Shown here: positions 1 to 6,792 of the stretch, in pieces | Numbering within the stretch: the stretch's first letter is position 1 | Layout of the letters: each line of letters starts with the position of its first letter | NCBI GenBank assembly: GCA_030589715.1 | Contig: JAUUVE010000008.1 | Coordinates: forward strand, 1-17,025 | DNA: 17,025 nucleotides | Direction: 5' to 3' | From: Desulfobacteraceae bacterium | GTDB lineage: Bacteria; Desulfobacterota; DSM-4660; Desulfatiglandales; Desulfatiglandaceae | Notes under the pieces: model-generated | Told to the model about the DNA's origin: nothing | What the model saw: only the letters and a program-made list of their open reading frames with translations | Database searches by the model: none | Position numbers and translations under genes: made by a program

Positions 1-78
1 AACCTGTTCTTTCCATAAATTTTCATGTCTAGCATGGCAGGCGGATGAAACCACATCCTCAAATTGTTTTAGTCTCAT
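1..78 (-). CDS. 5' end of an unrecognised protein, cut by the window edge
   Basis: An open frame starts at an ATG (78-76, minus strand) and runs 26 codons to the left edge without a stop. It begins MRLKQFEDVVSSACHARH. A good Shine-Dalgarno sequence (GGAG) lies 5 bases upstream of this ATG. A second ATG 4 bases further upstream is in another frame and stops after seven codons. The visible part is hydrophilic, with no signal peptide. I do not recognise the family. It is on the same strand as corC and 191 bases downstream of it; the gap holds a repeat and small hairpins, so co-transcription is uncertain. The short length makes the call tentative; the ribosome binding site is the main support. 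Confidence 0.4.
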   Translation of the reverse strand, partial: MRLKQFEDVVSSACHARHENLWKEQV

Positions 79-108
79 GCATTCTCCAATCAGATCCCAC
101 GAATCAGC

Positions 109-190
109 GGTTCAGACCTGCCTCTCCCCGAGTCACGGCAGACAGGCTTTCGGTTAACCTTGAACCTCTGAACCCTGAACCCGTGAACGG
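109..190. repeat. GAACC-rich intergenic inverted repeat
   Basis: GGTTCAGA at 109-116 is the exact reverse complement of TCTGAACC at 167-174. The right side is a run of TGAACC-type units (161-190: TGAACCT, CTGAACCC, TGAACCC, GTGAACGG). The 14-base core CTGAACCCTGAACC (168-181) recurs at 13466-13479, inside a better preserved inverted repeat. It is probably one copy of a dispersed intergenic repeat; function unknown. Confidence 0.5.
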
Positions 191-195
191 TTACT

Positions 196-256
196 CATAG
201 GATTAGGTAGTCCTATGGACCGGACCAGGATACCCGCAACGTAGTCCGAAGGTCCG
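196..256. other. Small hairpins downstream of corC
   Basis: Two perfect inverted pairs lie between the corC stop and the repeat: CATAGGA (196-202) with TCCTATG (211-217), 7 bp and 8-base loop; and CGGACC (221-226) with GGTCCG (251-256), 6 bp and 24-base gap. Neither is followed by a T-run on either strand, so they are not typical intrinsic terminators. They could stabilise the 3' end of the corC transcript; that is inference. Confidence 0.3.
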
Positions 257-269
257 ATTCACTAAGAAG

Positions 270-1148
270 TCACGCCTGCTGGGGATCTTTTTCTTCTTTG
301 TGGGGAGTGGGATGGGCCTTTCGTGTGATGAGGACCTTATCAATTTTCCGCTGGTCCCCCTCCTGGATAGTAATCTCCAGATCTCTAAATGAGACCTTTT
401 CATTTATCTCCGGTATCCTTCCCAAGAGGTGGATAATAAATCCGCCTACAGACTCAAAGTCTCCCTTTGGCAGCTCCATTTTGAGGTGTTCTTGGAGCTT
501 TCCGAACTCCAAACGGGCATCCGCCAGGAAGGAGTTATCGTCAATGATATTCAAGAGGGGTTCTTCGTTGTCATGTTCGTCCAATATTTCTCCGACGATC
601 TCCTCCAGGATATCTTCGATGGTGATAATGCCAGCCGTACCCCCATACTCATCGGTCACTATGGCCAGGTGGGTCTTTTTTTCCTTCATATCTTTTAACA
701 ATTCGCTAACCATCCGCGTCTCAGGTACAAAGTAAGGCGTCCTGGGAATATCATTGGGAATCTGAGAATCAGGATTCTCTCCCAATAGCTTCAGGAGATC
801 CTTTGAATGAAGGATTCCCACAATTTGGTCGATGTTGTCCTTGTGGATGGGTATTCTGGTGTGACCACAATCGGTAACCAGCTTTATCACTTCACCCAGG
901 GTGGCGTCGACTCGAGCCGATGAGATTTCTATACGGGGGATCATAATGGATTGGGCCTTTGTCTCCTTTAGGTCCAGCACACCGTATACCATATGGGATT
1001 CTTCGTTGCTGATAAGCCCCTTGGCCTGCCCTTCATCCATGAGCTCATGGATTTCTTCGGTCAGGTTGTTGCTGTCGCCCCAATGGATTTTTTTCTTGAT
1101 CAGAGACCTGATTTGAGCGAAAAGCCCTTGATCTGAGTCATCTTCCAA
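270..1148 (-). CDS. corC: CorC/YbeX-type CBS-domain protein (HlyC/CorC family)
   Basis: Cytoplasmic protein with paired CBS domains, of the family linked to magnesium/cobalt efflux and, for YbeX, to ribosome metabolism. The 292 residues equal the usual length of E. coli CorC/YbeX. The first CBS domain spans about 66-125 (MIPRIEI at 69-75; TRIPIHKDNIDQIVGILHSK around 97-116). The second is about 135-188 with the family signature DEYGGTAGIITIEDILEEI (166-184). The C-terminal CorC_HlyC (transporter-associated) domain is about 205-275. There is no N-terminal DUF21 membrane domain, so this is the soluble form. The start is a TTG (1148-1146): it is the first start codon after an in-frame TAA, with GGAG 13 bases upstream, a long spacing. 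It is divergent from the tRNA/rimP operon and has its own promoter. Confidence 0.9.
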   Translation of the reverse strand: MEDDSDQGLFAQIRSLIKKKIHWGDSNNLTEEIHELMDEGQAKGLISNEESHMVYGVLDLKETKAQSIMIPRIEISSARVDATLGEVIKLVTDCGHTRIPIHKDNIDQIVGILHSKDLLKLLGENPDSQIPNDIPRTPYFVPETRMVSELLKDMKEKKTHLAIVTDEYGGTAGIITIEDILEEIVGEILDEHDNEEPLLNIIDDNSFLADARLEFGKLQEHLKMELPKGDFESVGGFIIHLLGRIPEINEKVSFRDLEITIQEGDQRKIDKVLITRKAHPTPHKEEKDPQQA

Positions 1149-1195
1149 GGATAGTTTTCTTCTCCAAATTTATATGGTAATATTGCTGCGCGATA

Positions 1196-1230
1196 GAGCC
1201 CTCTCGGGGAAGCCCCGTGATTTCGGCCCT
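1196..1230 (-). promoter_or_regulatory. Structured 5' leader of corC mRNA
   Basis: The predicted corC transcript has a leader of about 110 nt. It contains a perfect CGGGG/CCCCG hairpin with a 3-base loop (1205-1217). Outside it lies a second helix (AGGGCC with GGCTCT, one G-U pair on the minus-strand RNA). Together these give a two-tier stem. I cannot match it to a known riboswitch class. On the plus strand the outer arm is followed by T6 but has an A-C mismatch and no plus-strand gene upstream, so reading it as a plus-strand terminator is less convincing. Confidence 0.3.
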
Positions 1231-1264
1231 TTTTTCCAACTGGGCGCACAATAGGCTTGTGGTA

Positions 1265-1293
1265 ATTTTATTTTTGTCCATATTAAATGTCAA
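1265..1293 (-). promoter_or_regulatory. Sigma-70-type promoter for corC
   Basis: On the minus strand a perfect TTGACA -35 (1293-1288) and a TAAAAT -10 (1270-1265; 5 of 6 consensus) are separated by exactly 17 bases. Transcription would start near 1258, about 110 bases upstream of the corC TTG start. Seen directly in sequence; activity is inferred. Confidence 0.65.
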
Positions 1294-1334
1294 GATGTTT
1301 GCAACAAGGGAGTTCCTGAAATATAAAATAGTCC

Positions 1335-1363
1335 TTGACTATGCTGGATAGATGCAATAATAT
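1335..1363 (+). promoter_or_regulatory. Sigma-70-type promoter for tRNA-Gly and probably the rimP-nusA operon
   Basis: TTGACT (-35, 1335-1340) and TAATAT (-10, 1358-1363) are 17 bases apart, each one or two bases from consensus. The predicted start near 1370 leaves about 20 nt before the tRNA, a usual stable-RNA arrangement. It faces away from the corC promoter, with about 41 bases between the two -35 boxes. Confidence 0.7.
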
Positions 1364-1391
1364 ATTGTGGTAAGCGTTTCAGCAACATCGA

Positions 1392-1467
1392 GCGGGCATA
1401 GCTCAGTTGGTAGAGTACAAGCTTCCCAAGCTTGGTGTCGCGGGTTCGATCCCCGTTGCCCGCTCCA
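1392..1467 (+). tRNA. tRNA-Gly, anticodon CCC
   Basis: 76 nt with encoded CCA. Acceptor stem GCGGGCA/TGCCCGC is perfect. The D arm is GCTC/GAGT with one G-U. The anticodon stem CAAGC/GCTTG (1418-1422, 1430-1434) encloses loop TTCCCAA, putting CCC at 1425-1427, which reads GGG. The T arm is GCGGG TTCGATC CCCGT with one G-U. Discriminator base T and 3' CCA are at 1464-1467. The position just upstream of rimP-nusA mirrors E. coli, where initiator tRNA gene metY leads the same operon; here the tRNA is glycine-specific. Confidence 0.95.
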
Positions 1468-1545
1468 TCGTTTGCATTAGCTTAGATTGGTGTGCCCCGC
1501 TTTGAGGTTGTCAACCAGGTCTCTTGATGGTTGATCTACTTCGAA

Positions 1546-1575
1546 TTGTGGACTTGTCGCTGGTTTTCTCATAAT
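1546..1575 (+). promoter_or_regulatory. Weak candidate promoter between tRNA and rimP
   Basis: CATAAT (1570-1575, 5 of 6 consensus for -10) lies 18 bases after TTGTGG (1546-1551, only TTG matching the -35). If used, it would start transcription about 45 bases before the terminator hairpin, making that hairpin part of the rimP leader. Weak; the tRNA promoter is the stronger candidate for driving the operon. Confidence 0.22.
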
Positions 1576-1626
1576 TCCTAAGGGATCTTATGTAATAAAC
1601 CACTGGAGATTTTGGTCTACAGTCAT

Positions 1627-1653
1627 AAAGCGGGCGCCGGAGCCCGCTTTTTT
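1627..1653 (+). terminator. Intrinsic terminator or attenuator between tRNA-Gly and rimP
   Basis: AAAGCGGGC (1627-1635) pairs with GCCCGCTTT (1642-1650), a 9-bp GC-rich stem with a 6-base loop, running straight into T6 (1648-1653). It follows the tRNA by 159 bases and ends 12 bases before the rimP ATG. There is no strong promoter between it and rimP, so the operon probably needs read-through. In E. coli the tRNA-rimP gap also holds terminators, and NusA is known to autoregulate its operon; that this hairpin plays that role is inference. Confidence 0.85.
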
Positions 1654-1665
1654 GTTGTTTGGCAC

Positions 1666-2136
1666 ATGGATACCCCTGATTTGGTCACCAAAGCAGTAAC
1701 CCCGCTCATAGAGCCGATCCTCGATGAAATGGATTTTGAGCTGGTGGATATTGAATATCTCTCCGAGCATGGCAGATGGGTGCTAAGGATCTTTGTGGAC
1801 AAGGAGGGGGGCATGACGGTGGCTGACTGTGCGAGAGTAAGCAGAGAAGTCGGCGACCTAATTGATGTGAAGGACCACATACCCCATGAATACGTCTTGG
1901 AGGTCTCATCTCCCGGCCTTAACAGGCCACTTAAGAAGGAAAAGGACATTTTGTGGGCCATCGGAAGGAAGGTGAAGGTCAAGATGGGGAGACCCTTAAA
2001 GGGGCGCCGAAACTTTACTGGTTATCTAAGGAGCTTCCAGGACTCAACACTGTATCTTGAAGTAGAAAATAATCTGGTTGCTCTCCCTTGGGGACATGTG
2101 GCAAAGGCCAATCTGGTCTACGAATTCGACAATTAA
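1666..2136 (+). CDS. rimP: Ribosome maturation factor RimP
   Basis: Cytoplasmic factor that binds free 30S subunits and aids their late assembly. 156 residues from this ATG, a normal RimP length. The N-terminal alpha/beta domain has ELVDIEY (25-31), LRIFVDKEGGMTVADCARVSR (40-60, conserved pattern) and the family hallmark LEVSSPGLNRPL (78-89). The C-terminal SH3-like domain follows to about 150. I chose ATG 1666 because homologues begin here. The frame stays open upstream to a TTG at 1612 that has GGAG 3 bases before it, which would add 18 residues encoded across the terminator hairpin. No Shine-Dalgarno sequence is visible for 1666. First protein gene of the operon; nusA follows after 74 bases. 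Confidence 0.95.
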   Translation: MDTPDLVTKAVTPLIEPILDEMDFELVDIEYLSEHGRWVLRIFVDKEGGMTVADCARVSREVGDLIDVKDHIPHEYVLEVSSPGLNRPLKKEKDILWAIGRKVKVKMGRPLKGRRNFTGYLRSFQDSTLYLEVENNLVALPWGHVAKANLVYEFDN

Positions 2137-2210
2137 GGAATCCAAGTTTGAAGGCTTCGTAAAAAGTCATCATTTGGGACGGCAATAAATTTTTTCTGGA
2201 GTGATCTGCC

Positions 2211-3548
2211 ATGGTTTCAAATTTGACAAGAATGATTGAGCAAGTAAGCCGTGAAAAGGGTGTTGAGCAAGAGCTGTTGATAAAGGCCCTCGAGGAAGCG
2301 GTGAAGGCGGCGGCCAAGAAGAAACTTGGCCCGGATTATGACTTGGAAGTCAGTTACAATGAAGAGCTTGGGGAGATTGAGGTCTTTGAGTTTAAGGTAG
2401 TTGTGGATGGTGTGACCAATGAACACCTTCAGGTCTCCCTGGATGAGGCCCGCAAAATGGACCCCGAATCTGAAATGGGGGACAGCCTTGGCATCAAGAT
2501 GGATACTGATACATTCGGCAGGCTCGCTGCCCAATCGGCCAAACAGGTTATTATGCAGCGTTTGAAAGAGGCCGAAAGGGATATTGTCTTCGACGACTTC
2601 AAGGATAGACGGGGAGAAATCATCAACGGGATCGTGCAGCGTTTCGACAGAGGCTCCATCATTGTGAACCTTGGTCGTACGGAGGCAGAGCTACCCCCCA
2701 AGGAACAGATTCCAAAGGAATCATACAAACAGGGAGATCGAATCAGGGCCCATATCCTGGAAGTAAAACAGTTCAGCCGCGGACCGCAAATCGTTCTTTC
2801 TCGCACCCATCCCAATTTCATCTCAGCCCTGTTTGAAAATGAAGTTCCTGAGATCTCTGAAGGTATTGTTAAGATAATGCAGGTTTCGAGAGAGCCAGGC
2901 TTGAGGTCGAAGATTGCAGTCACATCAAGGGACTCTGACGTGGCTCCTGTGGGGGCATGCGTAGGGATGAAAGGTAGAAGGGTTCAGGCAGTAGTCCAAG
3001 AGTTGCGTGGTGAAAAGATAGATATCGTGACCTGGAATCCTGATGCAGCCAAGTTTATATGTAACGCCCTTGCTCCGGCAGAAATCATACGGGTAATCGT
3101 TGATGAGTCCAATCACTCCATGGAGGTGGTGGTCGCAGATGATCAGTTATCCCTTGCCATTGGTAGGAGGGGACAAAATGTGCGGCTGGCCTCCCGACTA
3201 ACGGGTTGGAACTTAGATGTAATTGGGGAGACTAATTATAACCAGACCCTCAAAGAAGGATACAAGTCCCTCTTACAGCTGGAGGGCGTGGGTGAAAAAA
3301 GGGCCTCTGATCTATTTGAGTACGGCTTCAGGGCCGCCGAAGATGTGGCCCAGGCCTCGGTTGATGAGCTGGCCTCTATTAAGGGGATAAGCGAGGAGAG
3401 GGCAGCAACTCTCATTCAAGATGCCATCAGGCACACCGGTGAGGAAGCGCTCGGCACGGATGCTGAGGAAGAGTCAGAGCTGGATGCCCCGCCGGTCCAG
3501 GCCGATGATGAAACCGTGAGCGAAGAAGTGCCCCATGGCGAATCGTAA
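2211..3548 (+). CDS. nusA: Transcription elongation/termination factor NusA
   Basis: Binds RNA polymerase, promotes pausing, intrinsic termination and rRNA antitermination. 445 residues. The N-terminal RNAP-binding domain spans about 1-125. An S1 RNA-binding domain follows at about 135-199 (INGIVQRFDRGSIIVNLG). Two KH domains follow: KH1 with GMKG (252-255) and KH2 with DQLSLAIGRRGQNVRLAS (311-328). A helix-hairpin-helix region spans about 355-405 (LEGVGEKRA; IKGISEERA). The tail is acidic. It is shorter than E. coli NusA (495), which has two C-terminal acidic repeats; here only one seems present. The ATG has GGAG 9 bases upstream. It overlaps ylxR by 14 bases, suggesting translational coupling. 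Confidence 0.98.
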   Translation: MVSNLTRMIEQVSREKGVEQELLIKALEEAVKAAAKKKLGPDYDLEVSYNEELGEIEVFEFKVVVDGVTNEHLQVSLDEARKMDPESEMGDSLGIKMDTDTFGRLAAQSAKQVIMQRLKEAERDIVFDDFKDRRGEIINGIVQRFDRGSIIVNLGRTEAELPPKEQIPKESYKQGDRIRAHILEVKQFSRGPQIVLSRTHPNFISALFENEVPEISEGIVKIMQVSREPGLRSKIAVTSRDSDVAPVGACVGMKGRRVQAVVQELRGEKIDIVTWNPDAAKFICNALAPAEIIRVIVDESNHSMEVVVADDQLSLAIGRRGQNVRLASRLTGWNLDVIGETNYNQTLKEGYKSLLQLEGVGEKRASDLFEYGFRAAEDVAQASVDELASIKGISEERAATLIQDAIRHTGEEALGTDAEEESELDAPPVQADDETVSEEVPHGES

Positions 3549-3837
3549 GGGACATATACCTGTAAGGACATGCATAGGGTGTGGGGCAAAACAGAGCAAG
3601 AATGAATTGATCCGGCTGGTAGTGGACCCGGACGGGCTGGTGGTTCGAGACGATTGGGGCAAGGGAAAGGGAAGGGGTGCCTATGTTTGTCCCAGTAATT
3701 CTTGTTGGAAAAGCCTTCAAAAGGAGCACATATTAAGAAAGGCATTCAGGAGGGAGGACCCCATTGCCTTACATTCCGAACTCCATGGAGTGACATGGGA
3801 AAATGGGAATAAGGAGGCAGAAAGACACTCATTTTAG
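3535..3837 (+). CDS. ylxR: YlxR/RnpM family RNA-binding protein (DUF448)
   Basis: Small nucleic-acid-binding protein, 100 residues. It shows the family motifs RTCIGC (11-16), ELIRLVVDPDG (24-34) and GRGAYVC (46-52), with Cys13/Cys16 and Cys52/Cys57 as candidate metal or structural pairs. Bacillus and Fusobacterium homologues have been reported to modulate RNase P. The start overlaps the nusA end by 14 bases, with GAAGAAG upstream as a modest Shine-Dalgarno. Position between nusA and infB is the standard place for this gene. The L7Ae-like gene (ylxQ) often next to it in Firmicutes is absent; a 158-base gap separates it from infB. Confidence 0.92.
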   Translation: MANRKGHIPVRTCIGCGAKQSKNELIRLVVDPDGLVVRDDWGKGKGRGAYVCPSNSCWKSLQKEHILRKAFRREDPIALHSELHGVTWENGNKEAERHSF

Positions 3838-3995
3838 TCCCTCGAAGTCAAAACTCACAGTGAATATACCCTGGAGGGGTCTGGCCCAGAACGGTATCTG
3901 GAAACGGAATTTACTGGCCCACTTCTCTTGGTTGATATGGATAATCTTAAATGATTGATTAGGCATTTTCCGAGACACTTGAATCGGGAGGTTAT

Positions 3996-5651
3996 ATGGC
4001 CAAAGTCAGAGTTTACGAACTAGCCAAAGAACTCAACTTGGAAAGCAAGAAGTTTGTAGAAAGGCTCCAGGCCGGCGGACTGAACATAAAAAACTATATG
4101 AGCACCCTCGACGAGGAAGCGGTTTTGCGGGCCAAGGACATTGTGTCCGGTGCGGTATCACAGGTAGTTGAAGAAAGACGAATCAAGCCGACTGTTATTC
4201 GCCGGCGCAAAAAAATCGTTAAGGTCGAACCGGAAATCCCTGTTGCAAAGGAAGAGGAAAAGGCGAAAGAAGAAAAAATCGAGCCTCCAGGACCGGAGCC
4301 GACCATAGAGGAAGCAGAGCCAAAAGAAATTGCACCTGAGGCGGTAATTACCGAGAAGGAGGAAAAGAGAGAGGCAGGGATTGAAGAGCCGCCTGTACCT
4401 GTCCCTGAGAGTAGGAAGGAAGCTGTCGCCCCTAAGAAGCCCCCAGAGGCGAAGGCCCCTCCAAAGAAGGTGGCCAAGCCCGCCGTGAAAGCCAAGGGCA
4501 AGCCCAGGAAGGTAAAGAAAAAGAAGGCGGAGCAGCCTGCCAAGATCATAAAGGGCCCCGAGGAGGGACCGCTGAGCGAAATCTTGGCGAAGCGGGTTGA
4601 AAAAAAGAAAGCAAAGCCACGTGCCCCAGTGTCCAAACCTCCAGCCTCTTTGGATATGGAAGCGGAACTGGCTGAGAAGGCCAAGGAAGTAACGCCGTCC
4701 AAGAAGAAGAGCGATAGGAAGAGGGTAGAAGACACAGAGGCCAAACCAAAGAGCCTTTTCCGTCGCCGAAAGAGAGAGATATACGAAAGGTCCGATCTTT
4801 ACGACGGCCGCGTCTCGAGGCGCAAGGGAAAAAAGACAGCAAGGAAACCCCAAGAGGCTGCGAAGAAACAAAAACAGACTAAGATTACTGTTCCAAAGGC
4901 CATAAAGAGAAGGATAAGGGTCCAGGAATTCGTCATGGTGGCCGAACTGGCCAAGGCAATGGGGACCAAGGGGGTGGATCTCATAAAGAAGTTGATGGGT
5001 CAGGGTATCATGGCCAACATTAATAAACCCCTGGATTTTGAGACAGCGGCCCTTGTGGCAGATGACTTTGGCTATGAACTTGAATTGGATTTCTTCCAAG
5101 AGGAACATTTAATTGCAGAGGCAGAAGATCGACCCGAAGACCTCATGCCAAGGCCCCCGGTGGTGACCATTATGGGACATGTGGATCATGGAAAGACCTC
5201 ATTGCTCGACTTTATAAGACAGTCTAACATCATAGGAGGAGAATCGGGTGGAATAACTCAGCATATCGGTGCATATTACGTCAAGGCCGAAGGGGGAGAT
5301 ATTGTCTTTCTAGACACCCCGGGACATGAGGCCTTCACGGCCATGCGGGCCAGGGGAGCTAGTATTACGGATCTAATCGTTCTAGTGGTGGCCGCAGATG
5401 ATGGAGTGATGCCCCAGACCAAAGAGGCCATTAATCATGCCCGTGCTGCGAATGTCCCTATCCTTGTTGCAATCAACAAGATCGACAAAGAAGATGCAAA
5501 CCCCGAGAAGGTGAAGAGAGAACTCGCTGACTTAGAGCTTGCCCCTGAAGAGTGGGGGGGAGAGACCATTTTTGGTCAGGTCTCGGCAAAAACAGGTGAA
5601 GGAATCGATGAACTCCTGGGTCTAATATTGCTTCAATCCGAAATACTTTAG
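3996..5651 (+). CDS. infB: Translation initiation factor IF2, N-terminal part through the G domain (interrupted by TAG)
   Basis: IF2 is the GTPase that positions initiator tRNA and joins ribosomal subunits. This part has 551 residues: an IF2_N domain (about 1-50, MAKVRVYELAKELNL), a long Lys/Glu/Ala/Pro linker (about 55-300), a second IF2_N-like domain (about 300-362), and the complete GTPase domain. Its GTP motifs are GHVDHGKT (394-401), DTPGH, NKID and SAKTG. The frame ends at TAG 5649-5651, just after the G domain. The next codons, in the same frame, continue normal IF2 (LKGNPNKPARG, then domain II), so this is one gene cut by a stop. Counted as a whole it would be 885 residues, normal for Desulfobacterota-like IF2. 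A strong GGGAGG (3986-3991) precedes the ATG by 4 bases. Alone, this fragment would lack initiator-tRNA binding. Confidence 0.93.
   Translation: MAKVRVYELAKELNLESKKFVERLQAGGLNIKNYMSTLDEEAVLRAKDIVSGAVSQVVEERRIKPTVIRRRKKIVKVEPEIPVAKEEEKAKEEKIEPPGPEPTIEEAEPKEIAPEAVITEKEEKREAGIEEPPVPVPESRKEAVAPKKPPEAKAPPKKVAKPAVKAKGKPRKVKKKKAEQPAKIIKGPEEGPLSEILAKRVEKKKAKPRAPVSKPPASLDMEAELAEKAKEVTPSKKKSDRKRVEDTEAKPKSLFRRRKREIYERSDLYDGRVSRRKGKKTARKPQEAAKKQKQTKITVPKAIKRRIRVQEFVMVAELAKAMGTKGVDLIKKLMGQGIMANINKPLDFETAALVADDFGYELELDFFQEEHLIAEAEDRPEDLMPRPPVVTIMGHVDHGKTSLLDFIRQSNIIGGESGGITQHIGAYYVKAEGGDIVFLDTPGHEAFTAMRARGASITDLIVLVVAADDGVMPQTKEAINHARAANVPILVAINKIDKEDANPEKVKRELADLELAPEEWGGETIFGQVSAKTGEGIDELLGLILLQSEIL
5649..5651 (+). 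other. In-frame amber codon interrupting infB
   Basis: The TAG lies in the infB frame (3996 + 1653) and both sides read as conserved IF2: LLQSEIL, stop, LKGNPNKPARG. In many IF2 proteins this place is Glu (E. coli has EVLELK), so GAG to TAG is the simplest change. The next 17 codons to 5702 are open and conserved, without a canonical start codon until TTG 5703. Confidence 0.9.
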
Positions 5652-5702
5652 CTGAAAGGGAATCCCAATAAGCCAGCCCGGGGAAGCATTGTTGAGGCAA
5701 AG

Positions 5703-6653
5703 TTGGATAGGAATAAAGGCCCTGTGGCCACAGTCCTTATAAGGGACGGGACCCTCAAGCAGGGTGAATTCTTCATCTGCGGAGAGCATTATGGTCGAGT
5801 CAGGGCCATGCTCAACCATAAGGGGAAGAGGTTAATATCTGGTGGCCCATCTGTGCCTGTTGAGGTATACGGCATATCCGGGGTACCCATGGCCGGGGAC
5901 GAATTTATCGTTGTCAAAGATGAAAAAACTGCAAAACAGGTCATTGATAACCGCAGGCAGAGGAGCAGGAAACATGCAGTGGCCAAGAGAGGTCTAGTCA
6001 GCCTTGAGGACCTTTTTGAAAGGATAAAGGAAGAGGAGGTGAAGCAACTCAACATCGTTTTAAAGACCGATGTTCAGGGTTCACTTGAGGCACTCGATGA
6101 ATCACTGGTCAAGCAAAGCACCGAAGAGGTCAAACTCAATGTGCTCCATTCCGCGACTGGTGCCATTTCAGAGTCGGACGTGATGTTGGCCTCGGCCTCG
6201 CGTGCTATTATTATAGGCTTTAATATTAGGGCAAACCCCCGTGTTTCTGAAATTGCTGAAAAAGAAAAAGTCGATATCCGATACTACAACGTCATTTACA
6301 ATGCAATCAAGGATATCCGTTTGGCCATGGCCGGCCTCTTAGAACCGGTTTATGAGGAGGAAATAATCGGGCGAGCAGATATCAAAGAGATATTTCACAT
6401 TCCTAAAGTGGGCGCTGTGGCCGGCTGTCAAGTCACGGATGGTCATGTGGAGAGGAATGCTAATGCGAGGCTCCTGCGTGACGAGGTGGTTGTGTTTGAT
6501 GGCAAGATCGGATCGCTAAGGCGCTTTAAGGAAGATGTTAAAGAGGTCCAGTCGGGATATGAATGTGGTATTGGGCTGGAAAATTTTGATGATATCAAAC
6601 CGGGAGACGTATTTGAACTCTACCGGATGAAGGAACTGGAAGCAGAGCTATAG
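5703..6653 (+). CDS. infB: Translation initiation factor IF2, C-terminal part (domains II, III and initiator-tRNA-binding domain)
   Basis: Same frame as the upstream infB part. 316 residues counted from TTG 5703, which normally encodes Leu inside EAKLDRNKGPVATVL. Domain II (DRNKGPVATVLIRDGTLKQG) covers about 1-95. Domain III (LKTDVQGSLEAL) is about 115-215. The C-terminal domain IV that binds fMet-tRNA is about 225-310, ending with the typical YECGIGLENFDDIKPGDVFE. The TTG has GAGG (5694-5697) 5 bases before it, so separate initiation is conceivable, but both features are also explained by conserved coding (Val-Glu-Ala-Lys-Leu). More likely this is the second half of a broken or misread gene than a true separate gene. 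It stops with TAG. Confidence 0.88.
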   Translation: MDRNKGPVATVLIRDGTLKQGEFFICGEHYGRVRAMLNHKGKRLISGGPSVPVEVYGISGVPMAGDEFIVVKDEKTAKQVIDNRRQRSRKHAVAKRGLVSLEDLFERIKEEEVKQLNIVLKTDVQGSLEALDESLVKQSTEEVKLNVLHSATGAISESDVMLASASRAIIIGFNIRANPRVSEIAEKEKVDIRYYNVIYNAIKDIRLAMAGLLEPVYEEEIIGRADIKEIFHIPKVGAVAGCQVTDGHVERNANARLLRDEVVVFDGKIGSLRRFKEDVKEVQSGYECGIGLENFDDIKPGDVFELYRMKELEAEL

Positions 6654-6739
6654 TACCTTAATAAATAAACCTGCGCTCAAAACGGGCAGAAAATGTTTCA
6701 GAATACTCTGGATCTTGCGCTGACGAATCAATTTAGGGA

Positions 6740-6786
6740 TTTAGACCCCAGTTAAATAAATGCAAAAACAGATTTAACGGGGTAAA
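6740..6786. repeat. Inverted repeat downstream of infB
   Basis: TTTAGACCCCAGTTAAAT (6740-6757) pairs with ATTTAACGGGGTAAA (6772-6786), leaving three unpaired bases in the left arm and a 14-base loop. It is AT-rich at the base with no T-run beyond, so it is not a clear terminator. It lies directly next to the palindrome at 6793-6871 and may be part of the same element. Confidence 0.5.
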
Positions 6787-6792
6787 GATTAA

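Noticed and set aside
203..403. 66-codon minus-strand frame overlapping the corC end
   Set aside because: Basic, low-quality translation in another frame of corC, with no ribosome binding site and no known motif.
2137..2210. GGCTTCGTAAAAAGTC in the rimP-nusA gap as a repeat arm
   Set aside because: It resembles repeat arms I associate with related genomes, but there is no second arm or copy in this window.
4158..5108. Long minus-strand open frame of 316 codons opposite infB
   Set aside because: It is the antisense shadow of the Lys/Glu-rich linker of IF2; composition is Leu/Phe/Arg-rich with no recognisable domain.
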